Of a DNA stretch of 64,000 nt, positions 60,749 through 64,000 are shown piece after piece. Position 1 is the first letter of the stretch. Each line of letters starts with the position of its first letter. The notes beneath the pieces were generated by a model. That model had not been told where the DNA came from and ran no database searches. It was given only the letters and a program-made list of their open reading frames with translations. This DNA comes from an uncultured Rhodospirillales bacterium (lineage in GTDB: Bacteria; Pseudomonadota; Alphaproteobacteria; Acetobacterales; Acetobacteraceae). The stretch spans positions 1-64,000 of the forward strand of contig CAIYCW010000107.1 in NCBI GenBank assembly GCA_903924855.1. The letters are read 5' to 3'. Made by a program: the position numbers and the translations under genes.

Positions 60749-61986
60749 ACGCGATCGGCAAGCCGGGCTTTGATGTGGCGCGCATCCGGGCGGATTTTCC
60801 GATCCTGGCGGAGAAGGTGCGCGGGCGCGATCTGGTGTTTCTGGACAGTGCGGCCTCGGCGCAGAAGCCGCGCGTGGTGATCGATGCGATGGTGCATGCG
60901 ATGGAGCACCAATACGCCAATGTGCATCGCGGCCTGCATTGGATGAGCGAGCGCACCACGGAGGCCTATGAGGCGGTGCGCGATGCCACGGCCGAGCTGC
61001 TGAACGCGCCGGATCGCTCGCATATCATCATCACCTACAGCTCGACCGCTGCGATCAATCTGGTGGCGCAATCCTATGGCCGGGGCATTCTGAAGCCGGG
61101 CCAGGCGGTGGTGATCTCCGAGATGGAGCATCACGCCAATCTGGTGCCGTGGCAGATGCTGCGCGATGCGCATGGCATCGAGCTGCGGATTGCGCCGATC
61201 ACCGATGCCGGTGAGCTGGACATGGCGGGGTTCGAGGCGCTGCTGGTGGATGGCAAGGTGGGGTTGGTGTCGATCACCCATATGTCCAATGTGTTGGGCA
61301 CCTACACGCCGGCGGAGCGGATTGTGCAGCTGGCGCATCAATATGGCGCCAAGGCGATGCTGGACGGGTCGCAATCGGTGGTGCATCGCCGGATCGACGT
61401 GCAGGCGCTGGATGTGGATTTCTTCGCCTTCACCGGCCACAAGCTGTACGGCCCGACCGGCATCGGCATTCTGTATGCCAAGCGGGAGCTGCAGGATGCG
61501 ATGCCGCCGCTGTTCGGTGGTGGCGACATGATCCGGTCGGTGAGTTTTGAGCGCTCGACCTGGAATGATGCGCCGTACAAATTCGAGGCGGGGACGCCGG
61601 CGATTCTGGAGGGGATCGGGCTGAAGGCTGCGATCGACTATGTGCAGGCGGTGGGGTTTGACGCGATCGCGGCGCATGAGCGGGCGCTCACCGAACACGC
61701 GCTGAGCAAGCTGTCGGCGATCGAGGGTGTGCGGGTGATCGGCCGGGCGCAGGATCGTGGCGGTGTGCTGTCCTTCACGGTGGAGGGGGCGCATGCGCAT
61801 GACGTGGCGACGCTGCTCGACCGGCAGGGGATTGCGGTGCGCGCGGGGCATCATTGTGCGGAGCCGCTGATGCGCAGGCTTGGGCTGGACAGCACGTCCC
61901 GCGCGAGTTTTGGCATCTACACCACGATGGCGGAGGTGGACGCGCTGGCGGATGCGCTGGTGCGGATCAAGGGGTTCTTCTCGTGA
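60745..61986 (+). CDS. sufS: Cysteine desulfurase SufS
   Basis: A 413-residue class V PLP enzyme taking sulfur from cysteine. The PLP Lys233 lies in FTGHKLYGPTG, and the persulfide Cys371 in RAGHHCAEPLMRRLG. EMEHHANLVPWQ and the YANVHRGLHWMSERTT segment are typical of group II desulfurases. It starts inside the sufD stop (ATGA). The usual sulfur acceptor SufE is absent; SufU is encoded next. Confidence 0.96.
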   Translation: MNAIGKPGFDVARIRADFPILAEKVRGRDLVFLDSAASAQKPRVVIDAMVHAMEHQYANVHRGLHWMSERTTEAYEAVRDATAELLNAPDRSHIIITYSSTAAINLVAQSYGRGILKPGQAVVISEMEHHANLVPWQMLRDAHGIELRIAPITDAGELDMAGFEALLVDGKVGLVSITHMSNVLGTYTPAERIVQLAHQYGAKAMLDGSQSVVHRRIDVQALDVDFFAFTGHKLYGPTGIGILYAKRELQDAMPPLFGGGDMIRSVSFERSTWNDAPYKFEAGTPAILEGIGLKAAIDYVQAVGFDAIAAHERALTEHALSKLSAIEGVRVIGRAQDRGGVLSFTVEGAHAHDVATLLDRQGIAVRAGHHCAEPLMRRLGLDSTSRASFGIYTTMAEVDALADALVRIKGFFS

Positions 61987-61999
61987 GGGCCTGGGGCTG

Positions 62000-62434
62000 A
62001 TGTTCGACGATCTGCGCGATCTGTATCAGGACGCCATCATGCAGCGCGGGCGTGCGCCGAGGCACGGCACGCGGCTGGCGGCCTATGATGCCGAGGCGCG
62101 GGGCGACAATCCGATGTGCGGGGATCGGGTGCATGTGTTTGTCCGCCATGAGGGGGATGTGGTGGCGGAGCTGGGGTTCGAGGCGCGGGGCTGTGCGATC
62201 AGCATCGCCTCCGCCGATCTGATGGCGGAGGCGGTGGCGGGGCAGAGCCATGCGCGGATTGCCGAGATTGCGGAGGCGGTGGAGCGCGCGGTGCGGACTG
62301 GGGTGTTGGATGATCCGGCGCTGGAGGGCCTGCGGCCGCTGGCTGCGGTGCATGCCGCGAAATCCCGCCTGAAATGCGCGACCCTGCCATGGGGTGCTTT
62401 GAAATCTGCTCTCGAAGGGAGTGTACGGTCGTGA
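62000..62434 (+). CDS. sufU: SufU/IscU-type sulfur acceptor
   Basis: A 144-residue NifU_N-fold protein. Residues C40, D42, C65 and C126 match the zinc/sulfur-transfer set of Bacillus SufU (C41, D43, C66, C128). SufU takes persulfide sulfur from SufS and replaces SufE in such operons. The start codon is ATG after the sufS stop with a 13-nt gap and GGGG near by. The end overlaps the next gene by GTGA. Confidence 0.9.
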   Translation: MFDDLRDLYQDAIMQRGRAPRHGTRLAAYDAEARGDNPMCGDRVHVFVRHEGDVVAELGFEARGCAISIASADLMAEAVAGQSHARIAEIAEAVERAVRTGVLDDPALEGLRPLAAVHAAKSRLKCATLPWGALKSALEGSVRS

Positions 62435-62784
62435 ATGATGTCTCCGTCAGCACCTGGTCGCCGGATGGCGAGCAGGTTCGGCCACCCAGCGAGGACATGC
62501 TGATCGCCGCCTGTGCCACGGTGTATGATCCGGAGATTCCGGTGAACATCTATGAGCTGGGGCTGATCTACGCGATCGAGACCAGCGAGGATGGGCGGGT
62601 GAAGGTGGAGATGTCGCTGACCGCGCCGGGCTGTCCGTCGGCGCAGGAATTGCCGGTGCAGGTGCGCGAGGCGATCATCGGGTTGCCGGGTGTGACATCC
62701 TGCGATGTGGAGGTGGTGTGGGAGCCGGCCTGGGATCCCAGCCGGATGACCGAAGATGCGCGGCTTGCGCTGAACATGTTTTAA
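62431..62784 (+). CDS. sufT: SUF-associated DUF59/MIP18-family protein SufT
   Basis: A 117-residue DUF59 protein with core motif TVYDPEIPVNIYELGLIY, MSLTAPGCPSAQELP and the C-terminal VVWEPAWDPSRMTEDARLAL. SufT helps Fe-S maturation of certain target proteins. It begins with GTG in a GTGA overlap with sufU. A strong AAGGAGG site for sufA follows its stop. Confidence 0.9.
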   Translation: MNDVSVSTWSPDGEQVRPPSEDMLIAACATVYDPEIPVNIYELGLIYAIETSEDGRVKVEMSLTAPGCPSAQELPVQVREAIIGLPGVTSCDVEVVWEPAWDPSRMTEDARLALNMF

Positions 62785-62797
62785 GGAGGCTTGTTTC

Positions 62798-63166
62798 ATG
62801 GCCACCGCGATCACGGAAAAACCCGCACGGCGCGCGCTGCCGCCGTTGATGCAGCTGTCGGACGCGGCGGCGGAGCGGCTGCGCCAGCTTTATGCCAAGG
62901 GGCAGGAGGGCAAGCTGTTGCGCATCTCGGTTTCGACCAAGGGGTGCTCCGGCATGTCCTATGATCTGGGCTGGGTGGATGCCGCGAGCCCTTCGGATGA
63001 GGTGGTGGTGGATCAGGGGGTGACGGTGCTGGTGGACCGCAAGGCCACGCTGTTCCTGATCGGCACCACGATGGATTACGAGGTGAAGGCGCTGTCGGCC
63101 GGGTTCACCTTTATCAACCCGAACGAGAAGGGCCGCTGCGGCTGCGGCGAGAGCTTTCACGTCTGA
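62798..63166 (+). CDS. sufA: A-type Fe-S carrier SufA
   Basis: A 122-residue HesB/IscA-family carrier. The three Cys ligands are in STKGCSGMSYDL and the C-terminal GRCGCGESF. It receives clusters from SufBCD and delivers them to apoproteins. AAGGAGG lies about 8 nt upstream of the ATG. It is the last clear suf gene. Confidence 0.95.
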   Translation: MATAITEKPARRALPPLMQLSDAAAERLRQLYAKGQEGKLLRISVSTKGCSGMSYDLGWVDAASPSDEVVVDQGVTVLVDRKATLFLIGTTMDYEVKALSAGFTFINPNEKGRCGCGESFHV

Positions 63167-63244
63167 GGGATTGTAACCCTGGGTTCATGGACGGCGGGCT
63201 GCGATCTGTGCGAGCCTTTCGCATCACCAACGAGGAGTGGACCG

Positions 63245-63436
63245 ATGGGCCTGTTGAACGAGATCATTGGCGCTGTTGTGGCTGAGGAAGCGCTGAAGAA
63301 GGTTGATCCGGATGCCGGGTTGATCAAGGAAGGCCTGGCGATCATCGCGGGCGCCGAGGGTGAGAAGATGCTGGAGGAGAAGCTGAGCGAGACTCCGGCG
63401 GCTCCTGCGGCGGATGCGGACACGACCCAGTCCTGA
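63245..63436 (+). CDS. Small hypothetical protein (63 residues)
   Basis: A 63-residue, Ala/Glu-rich, probably helical soluble protein (MGLLNEIIGAVVAEEALKK) with an Ala/Pro/Asp tail. GAGGAG lies 8 nt before the ATG, and the gene sits 78 nt after sufA. I know no family. Coding is likely from SD and composition, but function is unknown. Confidence 0.6.
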   Translation: MGLLNEIIGAVVAEEALKKVDPDAGLIKEGLAIIAGAEGEKMLEEKLSETPAAPAADADTTQS

Positions 63437-63457
63437 GCGGATTGGGTGTGAGTGATG

Positions 63458-63481
63458 GTGGGACGCCTTGCGGCGTTCCAC
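63458..63481. repeat. Intergenic hairpin GTGGGACGCC followed by CCTACGGGGG (copy 3)
   Basis: GTGGGACGCC-TTGC-GGCGTTCCAC, a 10-bp stem with one wobble, is followed by CCTACGGGGG. It combines the stem of copy 2 (56014) with the tail of copy 1 (55158). It lies between convergent genes and may act as a terminator. Confidence 0.6.
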
Positions 63482-63502
63482 CCTACGGGGGCGTGGCCCG
63501 GT

Positions 63503-64000
63503 TCAGAGGGCCTGATTCAGCGTGAGGCTGAAGCGTGCACCGTTTTTGGTGTTGGCGGCTTCGATTGTGCCGCCCATGGCGGTCATCAGACGTCGGCAGA
63601 GCGGCAGGCCGAGGCCGGTGCCGCGTTCGGGGCCCTTGCTGGTGACATAGGGCAGAAACATCCGTGCCAATATGGCTTGCGGGATGCCGGTTCCGGAATC
63701 CTGGATCTGCAAGGTGACGCGGCCTTCCGGGGTGGGCTCGGCGGTGATGTCGATGCTGCGGCGGGTGTCGGCGGCATTTTCGTTGATGGCGTCGCGCGCG
63801 TTGATCAGCAGATTGATCAGCACCTGTTCCAAGGCGGTGGGCATGGCCAGCACGGTGAGGTCAGGGCAGGTGGAGAGGTTGATCCCGAGGCGGATGTTTT
63901 CGTGATGCAGCGAGGGCCGCAACAGGAAGGCCACGCCTGAGAGGGCGCTGGCGAGGCTGACGGGTGAATTTGTGCCGATATCCGGCTCGCGGACGGCAAA
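63503..64000 (-). CDS. Sensor histidine kinase, C-terminal ATPase domain (partial)
   Basis: The 3' end of a gene that continues past the right edge; 165 residues are visible. This is a HATPase_c domain with N-box QVLINLLINARDAI, G1 IQDSGTGIP and G2 ERGTGLGLPLCRRL, ending FSLTLNQAL. The short spacing and style fit an HWE-unrelated, classical kinase. Sensor and H-box are outside the window, so the stimulus is unknown. Confidence 0.85.
   Translation of the reverse strand, partial: FAVREPDIGTNSPVSLASALSGVAFLLRPSLHHENIRLGINLSTCPDLTVLAMPTALEQVLINLLINARDAINENAADTRRSIDITAEPTPEGRVTLQIQDSGTGIPQAILARMFLPYVTSKGPERGTGLGLPLCRRLMTAMGGTIEAANTKNGARFSLTLNQAL

Overview
The window looks like chromosomal DNA of a high-GC, aerobic or microaerophilic phototrophic alphaproteobacterium. 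The most likely family is Acetobacteraceae, inferred from gene content and the style of the dispersed hairpin repeats; no species is assigned. Evidence: bacteriochlorophyll genes of the purple-bacterial type, an oxygen-dependent cyclase (acsF), ALA synthase (hemA), reaction-centre H subunit (puhA), PpsR/AerR regulators and a bacteriophytochrome. I see no rRNA, tRNA, CRISPR array, phage or insertion sequence.

Layout. 1-4400 (minus strand): glutathione-dependent formaldehyde dehydrogenase, an orphan dipeptide-type ABC binding protein and an amidase. 4477-15921 (minus): a tight glycogen operon, glgP-glgB-glgC-glgA and a natural GlgX-MalQ fusion. 16150-20241: a DoxX-like membrane protein, UDP-glucose dehydrogenase, a small lipoprotein, SelO and glutathione peroxidase. 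20299-55108: the photosynthesis gene cluster. Its left arm (minus) reads aerR-ppsR1-bchG-bch2-bchP-tspO-hemC. From the divergent aerR/bchF promoter region the right arm (plus) reads bchF-N-B-H-L-M-lhaA-puhA-B-C-orf110-acsF-puhE-hemA, then ppsR2-bphP-bphO-bchI-D-O-orf88, then crtI-crtB-orf45. 55215-56443 (minus): a creatininase-family hydrolase and a PsiF-like secreted protein. 56658-63166 (plus): an Rrf2-type regulator and sufB-C-D-S-U-T-A. The right edge cuts through a sensor histidine kinase.

How the genes work together. hemA and hemC feed tetrapyrrole synthesis. bchIDH, M, AcsF, NBL, F, G and P cover many steps from protoporphyrin IX to phytylated bacteriochlorophyll. LhaA, Bch2 and PuhB/C/E assemble reaction-centre and light-harvesting complexes. 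CrtI and CrtB start carotenoid synthesis. Control appears to combine AerR with PpsR1 and a second PpsR next to a kinase-less bacteriophytochrome and its biliverdin-producing heme oxygenase. Three perfect TGT-N12-ACA PpsR operators are visible, one upstream of ppsR2 and two upstream of crtI. The puf operon, bchCXYZ, bchE, bchJ and crtA/C/D/E/F are not in the window, so the photosynthesis genes are split or continue elsewhere.

At least four families of short dispersed hairpin repeats lie between genes. No wholly new multi-gene system is evident. The best leads are the PpsR2/bacteriophytochrome module with its operators, the GlgX-MalQ fusion, tspO-hemC inside the bchP operon, and three small unassigned proteins locked into the photosynthesis operons by start/stop overlaps.
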